Assembly (NCBI RefSeq): GCF_021233055.1
Contig: NZ_CP089540.1
Coordinates: 62,001-126,000 of the forward strand
Origin: Spirosoma oryzicola
GTDB lineage: Bacteria > Bacteroidota > Bacteroidia > Cytophagales > Spirosomataceae
Direction: 5' to 3'
DNA: 64,000 nt
The translations under genes and the position numbers were made by a program. Below are positions 8,110 to 16,802 of this stretch, piece by piece (the stretch's first letter is position 1; the number at the start of each line of letters is the position of its first letter). A model generated the notes under the pieces. That model was given only the letters and a program-made list of their open reading frames with translations, had not been told where the DNA came from and made no database searches.

Positions 8110-9009
8110 ATGTTTGACATTTGCACAATCGGGCACATATCACTAGATAAGGTCGTTACAGCGCAATCCGTGACCCACATGCCGGGTGGTACTTCGTTTT
8201 ATTTTTCTAAATCGCTCCTACAGTTTGACGTAAATTACTGCCTAGTCACAGCGGTGGCACCTCAGGAACAGCCTATTGTAGATAGTCTGCGCGCCGAAGG
8301 AATCGACGTTTACAGTTTACCAAGTGAGAATACAGTCTTTTTCGAGAATATTTACAGCGAAGATCAGAATTACCGCCAGCAACAAGTATTGCGTAAAGCG
8401 TCGCCATTTGACGTTGCTTTAATGCCAACAATTAGCGCTAAAGTATTCCATCTGGGCCCTTTACTGTATGATGACATTCCGGTGGCTCTGATTAAGGAAT
8501 TAGCGCAGAGAGGGCAGGTTTCGCTGGATGTGCAGGGGTATCTAAGAGACGTTCGCGCTAAAAAAGTAATCTATCAGGATTGGGTCGATAAAAAGCAAAT
8601 CCTGCCTTACGTGAGCATCCTAAAAGCCAATGAATTTGAAATGGAAGTGATCACGGGCAAAAAAAATGCACGCGATGGCGCAAACTACTTAGCTGATCTG
8701 GGTGTATCGGAGGTCATTATTACCTTGGGTAGCGAGGGATCACTTGTCTACACAGGAGGCACTTTTTATAAAATTCCAGCGTTCCGGCCAACGGCTGTTA
8801 TCGATGCAACAGGTTGTGGAGATACCTACATGGCAGGCTATTTGTGGAAAAAGACCAAGGGCGCTTCGATCCAGGAAGCAGGTGAGTTTGGAGCCGCGAT
8901 GGCTACGTTAAAAATCGGTTCTTCTGGACCTTTTACCGGCCATCCCGATCAAGTGACGCACGTAATGGAGCAGGCACTTTACGATCATGCCAGAATCGCA
9001 GTATCGTAA
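8110..9009 (+). CDS. PfkB family carbohydrate kinase
   Basis: A 299-residue PfkB/ribokinase-family kinase. The N terminus has the GHISLD and PGGTSFYFS elements of the sugar-binding side. The C-terminal signature DATGCGDTYMAGY begins at residue 232, with D238 as the catalytic base and the GCGD anion hole. The length is normal for the family. The enzyme phosphorylates a sugar, nucleoside or similar alcohol using ATP; the substrate cannot be read from sequence. It stands alone on the plus strand, divergent from the lipid operon and convergent with a MarR gene. Confidence 0.85.
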   Translation: MFDICTIGHISLDKVVTAQSVTHMPGGTSFYFSKSLLQFDVNYCLVTAVAPQEQPIVDSLRAEGIDVYSLPSENTVFFENIYSEDQNYRQQQVLRKASPFDVALMPTISAKVFHLGPLLYDDIPVALIKELAQRGQVSLDVQGYLRDVRAKKVIYQDWVDKKQILPYVSILKANEFEMEVITGKKNARDGANYLADLGVSEVIITLGSEGSLVYTGGTFYKIPAFRPTAVIDATGCGDTYMAGYLWKKTKGASIQEAGEFGAAMATLKIGSSGPFTGHPDQVTHVMEQALYDHARIAVS

Positions 9010-9183
9010 ATAACAGTGAGGGGGCCGGTGACTGACGAAATAAGCCTAACCGGTTCCCAACCATCTAGGCCATTATCACTAGAAACGTATCGTCATCACT
9101 AATTGAAAGGCAAAAGAGCCGTGAGCCAGACAAGGAGTCTAATTATGATACAGTTCTTAACGATATATTATTTAACTAATAAG

Positions 9184-9657
9184 TTAAAGTTGATCTCCTC
9201 TTAGATTGTTTATGACCTTGCGAAGTACCTGCATTGCATTTTCAAATTCCTGCTCGGTTATTCCTGAATTGGCAGCTGTGTACATCTCATAAATCCAAGG
9301 CAAAATTTCCTGTTTGAGTTGCTTTCCCTGATCGGTAAGAAAAATCAGTTTGTTGCGTCGGTCATTCGTATCCTCCTGTCTGTAAACCAGCTCTCGTCGG
9401 GTGAGATTGTCGATCAGGTAGGTTAGACTGGCTTTATCTTTTAACGTCGCATTGGCAATCTCCTGCTGGTTAACACCGTCGTTTTCCCACAGATACCCCA
9501 TCACCTGCAACATTTCATAGGTTAGATCGAACTTTTGCTGTTTGAGTTTTTGCTGGACAAACTGTCGAAACGCAATATTGACTTCAATCGCTATACGTGC
9601 GAACTCTTTTTGCGCTCCTGTAGACTCAGCGACATCGATCAAATTATCATTACACAT
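9184..9657 (-). CDS. MarR family transcriptional regulator
   Basis: A 157-residue winged-helix regulator. The helix-turn-helix is in NQQEIANATLKDKASLTYLI, and the wing contains RREDTNDRRNKLIFLT-like residues (actual text RQEDTNDRRNK), the hallmark DxRxK of MarR proteins. MarR dimers usually repress nearby genes and release DNA on binding small phenolic or oxidised ligands. The start at 9657 (MCNDNLID) is preferred; an upstream ATG at 9687 would add ten residues. Targets are unknown: the neighbours are a kinase and a broken two-component system. Confidence 0.85.
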   Translation of the reverse strand: MCNDNLIDVAESTGAQKEFARIAIEVNIAFRQFVQQKLKQQKFDLTYEMLQVMGYLWENDGVNQQEIANATLKDKASLTYLIDNLTRRELVYRQEDTNDRRNKLIFLTDQGKQLKQEILPWIYEMYTAANSGITEQEFENAMQVLRKVINNLRGDQL

Positions 9658-9768
9658 TCTTACTTGTTGTTTAACGTACCGCCACAAAGATGCAAATGTT
9701 AGTTAAATACTTGACCATTCCCAATTATTTAACGCTTAATGTGTGGATTCTTAGTATAGGTAAAGGCG

Positions 9769-9954
9769 TTATCTAAAACGTTCTGTTCTGATCGTGTTGT
9801 TTTCAACCGCATGAATAACATTCACAAGAACCGTTTCATAAGGTAACAGTTTTTCTAATTGTTTAAATCTTGTCTGCTCGTTGATAATAGGGGAGGAGCT
9901 TATTAGATAAAATGCTCTGATACGAGTAGTGGGACAGTAGCCACAACCAACCAA
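9769..9954 (-). pseudogene. Possible remnant of a LytTR response regulator
   Basis: A 61-residue open frame directly after the histidine kinase stop. Its second half (QTRFKQLEKLLPYETVLVNV) and the following VENNTI resemble the end of a LytTR DNA-binding domain, where a QLEELLP-type segment is followed by a conserved strand and a V-E-R/N motif. A cognate LytTR regulator is expected immediately downstream of this kinase type in Bacteroidota. No receiver domain is present. The similarity is weak and judged by eye, so this may be non-coding. Confidence 0.25.
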
Positions 9955-9957
9955 CAG

Positions 9958-11033
9958 TTATCGCTTAGTCAATTGTCTATCGGCCAGCAATGGCAGGATC
10001 ACCGTAAATAGACTATTGTTGTCAGTAATAATTGGCTCAGGCTGATCGAGTAGGCGATACTTTGTTGATATGTTAGACAACCCAACCCGGTTGGATGCCA
10101 TGCGTATACTTTTACGTTGAAGGTTGTTTTGTACCCGGAGCCAGCCCTCCGGATTGGTATCAATCGTAATGCACAACGGTTGAGTGGCTTGCACGCGGTT
10201 ATGCTTGACGGCATTTTCGATCAGTAATTGCAACGTTAAAGGTGGGAGTAGCTGGGACCGGAAATCTCCCTTGATATCGACAGTAAGCTCAATTCCCCGT
10301 TGGTGACGCGTTTTGAGCAGATAATAATACGACTCAATAAATACCAGTTCGTTATCCAGCGTTGTCAGATTACCCTCGTTGATTTGTAACAGGTAACGGT
10401 AGACTTTGGCTAGTTCATCAACAAACTGTTCGGCTTGTTTAGGCTCATCACTGATCAGCGATGAAAGCGAGTTCAGACTGTTGAACAGAAAATGAGGATT
10501 GACCTGATTTTTGAGAACTTCTAGTTGATTTAGCAAGGATTCGCGCTTGTACACTTCAGTCTGTATACTATTCTCCCGCCACTTGGTAAGTGTATAGTAC
10601 AGCTCGTACATGCACAGCGAAATAACATTGGAGCCAAGCCCTATCCAGAAGATAATGATTTTTGTTGAAGGGGTAGGTCTAAAATCGAAAAAGGGAATCA
10701 GTCCATACACGTAAAAAGCAATAACCTCGGTCGCGATGGTCATAACGATAAATACCGGAAATTCGAGCAACATACGCTTAGGCGTTTGCGACAAGTCCGG
10801 GTATTGATTCGTTATCCAACGAATAATTGCTGTTTGCGCAGCCAGCAGCAGACCAGATAAGCGATACTGGACGACAAAATTAAAATACGCCAATCGGAGA
10901 AGTAGCGTGGACCTAGCCAAACATAGTTGTCAAGCGGGACTGTCCACGAAACTAAACCAATGATGATCCAGATACTTTGCGCAGGGAGGTTAAGAAAAGG
11001 AAGTTTAAAGAGCCGACGAAAAAGGTTTGTCAT
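9958..11033 (-). pseudogene. LytS/YehU-type sensor histidine kinase, frameshifted
   Basis: The conserved C-terminal 270 residues (in one frame, from about 10850 down to 9958) hold the His_kinase domain with NQVNPHFLFNSLNSLSSL (phospho-acceptor His in PHFLFN) and an HATPase with LIENAVKHN. The family's N-terminal membrane region (MTNLFRRLFKLPFLNL... WTVPLDNYVWLGPRYFSDW) is present but in a different frame, from 11033 down to about 10815. The two frames join around 10820-10845, in a CTG-rich stretch, consistent with one lost base. A reading starting at 10920 in the C-terminal frame would replace the membrane domain by unrelated residues. It is either a true frameshift or a sequencing error. Such kinases normally pair with a LytTR regulator, which is missing here. 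Confidence 0.75.
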
Positions 11034-11180
11034 AGAGTAGGCCACCAGCAGACGAAGACCAGGCTGAATAGTTGACAGATAATGCCAATATGCAGAATAA
11101 TTTTGGGGGAATCAACGAAGTCGAGATTCTGTATAGACTTACTGACAAGGGTTTAGGCTACCTCTAGTTAATAGCCTAGC

Positions 11181-11217
11181 ACCGATGGCCGCCGTAAACG
11201 TTACAGCGGCCATCGGT
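11181..11217 (-). terminator. 12-bp hairpin after the lipoprotein gene
   Basis: Arms 11181-11192 (ACCGATGGCCGC) and 11206-11217 are perfect reverse complements with a 13-base loop. The hairpin begins five bases after the lipoprotein stop codon. There is no clear U tract, so intrinsic termination is likely but not certain. Confidence 0.55.
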
Positions 11218-11221
11218 AGTG

Positions 11222-11518
11222 TTATCTCAGTTCGGTTGGTGGTGTTGTCGAGGGTGTGATGTATGGTGGCTTAAGGGGGGCAGGTCTGTAAATGGCTCCT
11301 GTCGCGAAGTCGACAATCGTGCCTGGCCAGAACAGAATAATATCCGCAATCAAAGCACCTACTCGCACTTCCCGCTGTGGTTCTCCATCACGGGGTTTAG
11401 TAACCTGATAGCTGGTTCGGGGTCCACCGAAGACAGTCGCGCAACTGGTTAAGGTTGCGACACTGCAAACCAACAAACATCCTTGAATCAAGAGCGATTT
11501 AATCGTTTTGTGGATCAT
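11222..11518 (-). CDS. Small putative lipoprotein
   Basis: A 98-residue protein with a signal peptide and lipobox ending LTSC, giving an acylated N-terminal cysteine. The mature part begins CATVFGGPRTSYQVT, then EVRVGALIADIILFWPG and ends in a proline-rich tail. Small Bacteroidota lipoproteins with the same VGALIADIILFWPGxIVDFATGAIY core are familiar, but no function is known. The start at 11518 is chosen because it begins the signal peptide; an earlier ATG at 11575 adds 19 non-signal residues. It is a single gene with its own hairpin. Confidence 0.7.
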   Translation of the reverse strand: MIHKTIKSLLIQGCLLVCSVATLTSCATVFGGPRTSYQVTKPRDGEPQREVRVGALIADIILFWPGTIVDFATGAIYRPAPLKPPYITPSTTPPTELR

Positions 11519-11831
11519 AAGGGTATTAAATAAAGTTGGTTCAAATAACGTCTTTTTGGTGATCTGCTTAACCATAAACTAACAAATAAAACTCGGCAGT
11601 ACTCATGTTTACTGCTCTTTTGGTTGCTTTTGCCAGTAACCGTGGTGGTTAGGTGTATGAATTCTTTATGAAGAGGAGTTTTTGGTTTGTATAGTCTAAT
11701 TATAGCTATCAATTGTTGATAATTTAAACAAGCATGAACATAAATTAATAATGGCTGTATATTAGTAAATAAACTTGTCAGACTGACGGTTTATAGGCCG
11801 CTTTATCCTGAGTTCAGTTTGTTTCGACATC

Positions 11832-14800
11832 ATGAGTACCGCTTTGTTCAGCATCGTTTTTCTGTTGACGATGCCGCTATGTTTGTTGTCTTGGCAAGAC
11901 GCTGGTGGACAACCCATTAGCCAAGCTGGTGGCTGGCCACCTCTTCAAATTCTCGATGTTGAGAAAGGTTTGCCTCAATCATTCGTTTCAGGAGTCGTTT
12001 TGGACGATGATGGTTTTATTTGGGTAGGAACCCTAGATGGGTTGGCACGCTATGATGGTCGGCGCTTTGTTACGTTTCAGCATCAGGACGATGATCCGAC
12101 TTCCCCCATCGATAATGCCGTCAGTGGTCTTTGGAAAGGAGCAAAAAATGAAATTTGGGTTCACTACGAAAATGGTGAGATCGACCGGCTGGATACCCGA
12201 ATGGGCCGCTTCTGGCACCTGACCCGCCAACCTGCCTTCGCCATCATTAAAAAACTTCCCTTCACGGTTGGTTGCCAGCTGAAAGTTGACCACCAGGGAA
12301 ATCTATGGGGTACTTTACTCAACAAAGGCATATTCCACTGCGACTTCAAGCGCAATAAAATTCAGCAGTTGGGCAGGACTATTCACGGACTGGCGTCGGA
12401 TACGGTCAAAGCCATTGCAGAAGATCGGCAGCAACGTCTTTGGGTTATCACACAAAACGGCCTGAGCCAGTTCGACAGAGCAACAAATCGGTTTATCAAT
12501 ACAGCCTATCCGTTGCCACTGGTGCGTCCGGAAGGCTATACCGCTGCAGGCGCAGAGAAACTCGGCGTACTTGTACGAACTAGCGGTGAGCTGATGTTTA
12601 GTGACCGAAAAAAGCTATACTTTTTTGATCCCAATCGCCATACGTTTCGGATCGTTGATCTGTCCATTGAAGATAAAGAAGGAATACGCCACATAGCTCA
12701 AAGCCCGAAAGGAGGGGAGTGGATCGAATACGCCGGAACCGTTTACCGATATACCGATCAACAAGGGTTAACACCCGTCTGGCGTTACCAGCCTTCAAAA
12801 GATAACCTGTCTACGGGTTTATGGTGCACAGACATAAGTTTTGATCAGGCGGGAGTGCTGTGGATCGGCGGTAACACCCTGGGCTTGTTGAGGCTTGATC
12901 TGGCTGCGACACCCTTGCATACGTATTCATACAAAAAAGCGTTCTGTCAGGATGTGGTTCAGCAGGAGCTGGATGTGTCACTGATGGCTACTTACCGCTG
13001 GCCTTTTACGAATGAAACGGCTAATTCGCAAAGCTCGTATATCATGCGATCAAGCTATGACCCGTGGGGGCGACTGTGGATTGGTCTAGGCGACCAGATA
13101 GGGTGCTATCATACTCAGCAGAAAAAAATTACGCTTTTACCCACTGTACCCAGCAAAATAACGGCCTCGTTCAATAATGGTCTGCGCGGCTTATCGATTG
13201 CTCCTGATGGTAAAATATGGGTCGTTACGGAACAGGGTGAGCCGTACTGGTACGATAGTCTGACCAGTTGCTGGCAAGCATTGTTTCGTGGGCGTTTGAC
13301 CGCATTGCCGCCTACCTTAACGAATGACCTGCTGGTTGATTCGACAAGTTTGTGGGTAACGACCATCGGCAAAGGACTGTTGCATTATACGCTCGATGCC
13401 CGGCGCTACCAGGCTTTTCGATTCGGTTCGCCCGATGACAAACAAGCCAATCCAACACTTCTCGATTTAGAGCAGGACCCGACCCGTAGTCATTTGCTGT
13501 GGATCGGTAGCTATCAAGGGCTAATTTGCTTCAACAAACGCACCCACCGCTACCAACGTTTTACGACCGCGCATGGATTGCCCAACAATACTATTTACTC
13601 GGTGGTGCCCGACAGGCAGGGGTACCTCTGGCTTAGCACCAACAAAGGACTGTGCCGTTTTCATCCCATCCGACATACAGTTCTGAGTCTACAAACAGCT
13701 GACGGATTACCGGGAAACGAGTTTAACCGATTTCATCACCTTAAACTGCCGAACGGTCAGCTGGCTTTTGGTGGTATAAAAGGGTGGTTGGTGTTCGATC
13801 CTGCGCTGATTAAAGAGGACACATTACAGCCCGTTGTGGCACTAACCGAGTTGTTCATCAACAACCAGTCTGTAGCACAGTATGGAACTGACTCTCCGCT
13901 GCCAACGCCGGTTAATAATGCGTCGGACCTTCAGCTTGCCTATAATCAAAATTATGTAACGTTTGAGTTCGCTGCTTTGCATTGTCATCAGCCCGACCGG
14001 GTGGTTTACCGCTACAAACTGCGGGGGTATGATGATCGATGGACTATTAGCAATCAGCCGAGAGCCAGCTATACAAAACTTCCACCCGGTCAGTACACCT
14101 TGGAGGTGAATGCCGGCAATGAAACAGGCCAGTGGAGTCGTCACGTAAAAGAATTGAGCATCGCCGTGTTGCCACCCTTCTGGGCTGGCGGATGGGCGTA
14201 TAGTTTATACACACTACTGGCGGTTTCGGGACTGGTTGGGTTTGTCCGGTTTCGCACAAAGCGTGAACGCGAACGCAATGAACTGTTACTTCGCGAACAG
14301 CAGGCCAACGAACTGCGACAGCTTGATTTGGCCAAAACCCGCTTTTTTGCTAATGTGTCACATGAGCTTCGTACGCCACTGACGCTTATGTTGGGACCGC
14401 TGAAAAGCGTACTTCTAAGCAGAGAGCTAACGTCCAAGGATGAATACCTCGTGCAGACAGCCCAACGAAATGCGGAAAACCTGCTTGGTTTGGTGAATGA
14501 ACTGCTTGATCTAACTAAACTAGAGGCTGGCAAAATGCAACTGAACAGTCAGGCTGTACGAGTAAAATCGCTGGTCAGTGGTCTGGTTGCCAGTTTCGAT
14601 TCATTGGCGCGTCAGAAAGAAATCACGCTGACCAGCGAATTGGCTGTCCGTGATGAATTGATTGTCCAGTTGGACGAACGAAAATTGCGACAGGTGCTTA
14701 CCAACTTGCTTGCAAACGCGCTCAAATTCACTCCTACCGATGGATTTGTAAAAGTGACCCTGAACTATGTCGAACCGCAATTGCATATAGCGGTGCTGGA

Positions 14801-15887
14801 TACGGGTCGTGGTATTTCACCCGATGATTTACCGTATGTGTTTGACCGCTATTTTCAAACAAGGCAGTCGGATACACCTCTGGAAGGTGGGACAGGCATT
14901 GGTCTGGCGCTTTGTCAGGAGCTGGTACGACTTATGCAGGGTACGCTACGGGTCGAAAGCCAGCTTGGGCAAGGAAGTACGTTTAGGATAGAGCTACCCG
15001 CTCCTCTTAGCAGCATGCCGCAGCAGGAGTCCGACGCAGAAAGCCTTGTGTTGGAAGAAGTGGCAGGCGGCAATTCCACGAAACAACTCGCAGAAGAAGC
15101 AAAGGCTCATTGTGCGGATGTTGTATTGGTTGTGGAAGATAATCCAGACCTGCGCAATTACCTAGTGACCATCTTGTCACCGTTATTTACGGTACAAACG
15201 GCCGAAAATGGACAAGTAGCGTTGACACGGTTGGCCGAGCTGCCACTGCTACCGTCGCTCATTGTTTCTGACATCATGATGCCTGTCATGGATGGCTTTC
15301 AATTGCTGGAAACGCTTAAAGGAAATGATACGTACCGGCGAATTCCTGTAATAATGCTTACCGCCAGGGCCGAAATGGTTGATCGATTGCGGGCCTTACG
15401 AATTGGTGTTGATGATTACCTGCTGAAGCCGTTCGACGAGGAAGAATTAATGGCTCGAATTGCTTCGTTACTGCATAATCAACGCGAACGATCCGTTGCG
15501 TTGACAACGGAAGTTGTCGAGGTTTCGCAGAATGACGATCCATCCTTACCCACAACGGCTCTCTCGAGTGAAGACAGCTTGTGGCTCGAACGACTGGAAA
15601 TGTTAACGATGGCTCGCTTGAGTAACTTTGATCTGACCGCCGACGAATTAGCGTCCGAACTGGCAGCCAGCCGTCGCACGTTTTATCGAACCGTGAAACG
15701 ACTGACAGGAATGACTCCGGCCCAATATCTCTCCGAAGCGCGCTTTCGACAAGCTCGTTTTCTCCTGGAAACTCGCCAGGTATCGACCGTTAAGCAGGTA
15801 GCTTATCAGGTTGGCTTTCGGCAGGTGAGTCATTTTGCCCAAACGTACCAGCAACGTTTTGGTAAAGCACCGGCTGACTATTTGTAA
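11832..15887 (+). CDS. Hybrid two-component system regulator (sensor, kinase, receiver and AraC DNA-binding in one protein)
   Basis: A 1351-residue protein. A signal/anchor segment leads into a periplasmic sensor of Reg_prop beta-propeller repeats (for example DGFIWVGTLDGLARYDG near residue 60 and GYLWLSTNKGLCRF near 600), followed by a Y_Y_Y domain up to about 780. One membrane helix follows at about 785-800 (AYSLYTLLAVSGLVGFV). The HisKA domain has phospho-acceptor H844 in SHELRTP, with a GTGIGLAL-containing HATPase after it. A receiver domain carries D1147 in SDIMMP, and the C-terminal AraC-type HTH ends near residue 1350. In Bacteroidota these hybrids sense oligosaccharides and switch on adjacent polysaccharide loci. 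Here no SusC/D pair lies next to it, so its target is unknown. Confidence 0.93.
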   Translation: MSTALFSIVFLLTMPLCLLSWQDAGGQPISQAGGWPPLQILDVEKGLPQSFVSGVVLDDDGFIWVGTLDGLARYDGRRFVTFQHQDDDPTSPIDNAVSGLWKGAKNEIWVHYENGEIDRLDTRMGRFWHLTRQPAFAIIKKLPFTVGCQLKVDHQGNLWGTLLNKGIFHCDFKRNKIQQLGRTIHGLASDTVKAIAEDRQQRLWVITQNGLSQFDRATNRFINTAYPLPLVRPEGYTAAGAEKLGVLVRTSGELMFSDRKKLYFFDPNRHTFRIVDLSIEDKEGIRHIAQSPKGGEWIEYAGTVYRYTDQQGLTPVWRYQPSKDNLSTGLWCTDISFDQAGVLWIGGNTLGLLRLDLAATPLHTYSYKKAFCQDVVQQELDVSLMATYRWPFTNETANSQSSYIMRSSYDPWGRLWIGLGDQIGCYHTQQKKITLLPTVPSKITASFNNGLRGLSIAPDGKIWVVTEQGEPYWYDSLTSCWQALFRGRLTALPPTLTNDLLVDSTSLWVTTIGKGLLHYTLDARRYQAFRFGSPDDKQANPTLLDLEQDPTRSHLLWIGSYQGLICFNKRTHRYQRFTTAHGLPNNTIYSVVPDRQGYLWLSTNKGLCRFHPIRHTVLSLQTADGLPGNEFNRFHHLKLPNGQLAFGGIKGWLVFDPALIKEDTLQPVVALTELFINNQSVAQYGTDSPLPTPVNNASDLQLAYNQNYVTFEFAALHCHQPDRVVYRYKLRGYDDRWTISNQPRASYTKLPPGQYTLEVNAGNETGQWSRHVKELSIAVLPPFWAGGWAYSLYTLLAVSGLVGFVRFRTKRERERNELLLREQQANELRQLDLAKTRFFANVSHELRTPLTLMLGPLKSVLLSRELTSKDEYLVQTAQRNAENLLGLVNELLDLTKLEAGKMQLNSQAVRVKSLVSGLVASFDSLARQKEITLTSELAVRDELIVQLDERKLRQVLTNLLANALKFTPTDGFVKVTLNYVEPQLHIAVLDTGRGISPDDLPYVFDRYFQTRQSDTPLEGGTGIGLALCQELVRLMQGTLRVESQLGQGSTFRIELPAPLSSMPQQESDAESLVLEEVAGGNSTKQLAEEAKAHCADVVLVVEDNPDLRNYLVTILSPLFTVQTAENGQVALTRLAELPLLPSLIVSDIMMPVMDGFQLLETLKGNDTYRRIPVIMLTARAEMVDRLRALRIGVDDYLLKPFDEEELMARIASLLHNQRERSVALTTEVVEVSQNDDPSLPTTALSSEDSLWLERLEMLTMARLSNFDLTADELASELAASRRTFYRTVKRLTGMTPAQYLSEARFRQARFLLETRQVSTVKQVAYQVGFRQVSHFAQTYQQRFGKAPADYL

Positions 15888-15956
15888 GAGAATCCTATTC
15901 TTCTAGTAACGCTGAAATTAGTGTCAACAGAATCCTTTTTCTGCTGAGTATCGATG

Positions 15957-16562
15957 CTACTTCTTGCCGAATGTGAAGTATACACCTGCCCCAAGCAAAA
16001 AAGCCTTTCCTGTTTCGCCATCATCAAATACAATGTGATAACCCGCATCGACATTTATGCCAACAACGGGCGAGAGGGCATATTGCAACCCTACTTTGGG
16101 TGCTATCCCAAACTTGTTAGCGCTGTCAGACGCTTTAAATGTATTATATCCGTCGGAGATTTCGACCTTAGTAGCGGACCGGTACAACCCACCTTCCAGA
16201 CCAGCGTAGGGTCGAAGAGCGGATTGGGAAAAAAAGTATTCAGCCTGTCCTGTCACCATAAGAAGATTTGCCGAGGCTTTAATTGATGAGATAGCGCCTG
16301 ATTGAGGATCGAAAGGGATGATAGCTGAACTGTTTGAAGTAAAATACCGGCCATTCAATCCAATGGCGAAGTTAGGTTTAACAAAATAGCGTAGTGTAGC
16401 TCCACCCCCCCATTGACCATCGGAGAATGAAGCCCCTGATTCCGTTGATGCCAGATAGTTTCCTGTCAGGTTTGCCTGGAATTGTGCCTGTGCTTGGGGA
16501 GATAAGAGTAGTGCGCTTACAACAAGGAGCAAAGAGGCCGTTAGTTTTACGGTGTTTTTCAT
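15957..16562 (-). CDS. Small outer-membrane beta-barrel protein
   Basis: A 201-residue protein with a signal peptide (MKNTVKLTASLLLVVSALLLSPQAQAQ) and an eight-strand barrel-like pattern of alternating polar and aromatic residues. It ends in GAGVYFTFGKK, with the C-terminal aromatic typical of porin-family/OmpW-like barrels. The role is unknown; small barrels of this kind are often porins or surface proteins. The start at 16562 is used rather than 16571 because it opens the signal peptide directly. It lies downstream of the molybdopterin oxidoreductase in the same direction, but a long hairpin separates them. Confidence 0.75.
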   Translation of the reverse strand: MKNTVKLTASLLLVVSALLLSPQAQAQFQANLTGNYLASTESGASFSDGQWGGGATLRYFVKPNFAIGLNGRYFTSNSSAIIPFDPQSGAISSIKASANLLMVTGQAEYFFSQSALRPYAGLEGGLYRSATKVEISDGYNTFKASDSANKFGIAPKVGLQYALSPVVGINVDAGYHIVFDDGETGKAFLLGAGVYFTFGKK

Positions 16563-16715
16563 AAGGAGCATATTGCTTTGATTCGCGCTAAATTACAGTT
16601 GTTGTCAGGCTTTTTGTCTCCAAATGTACTCTTTCTCGAAAATTTGTTTCGGCTAATGTCTACACAGGTTGCGAACCTGTTGATTAACTTGTTGGCTATG
16701 TCTCATTAGTTACTT

Positions 16716-16758
16716 AGTTTCTTCTACATCGTTACGAGAAAGCGATGTAGAAGAAACT
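16716..16758 (-). terminator. 16-bp hairpin after the molybdopterin oxidoreductase gene
   Basis: Arms 16716-16731 and 16743-16758 (AGTTTCTTCTACATCG and its complement) are perfect, with an 11-base loop. It lies 45 bases after the stop at 16803 on the minus strand and before the barrel-protein start. No U tract follows, so it may be a terminator stem or an operator-like inverted repeat for the barrel gene. Confidence 0.5.
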
Positions 16759-16802
16759 TGATTATGGCTGCTTCGCTGATCGAAGAACTTTTTGAAATAA
16801 GC

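Noticed and set aside
9958..10920. Intact 320-residue histidine kinase starting at 10920
   Set aside because: Its first 35 residues do not match the family, while the true N terminus is found in another frame up to 11033, so the frameshift reading was preferred.
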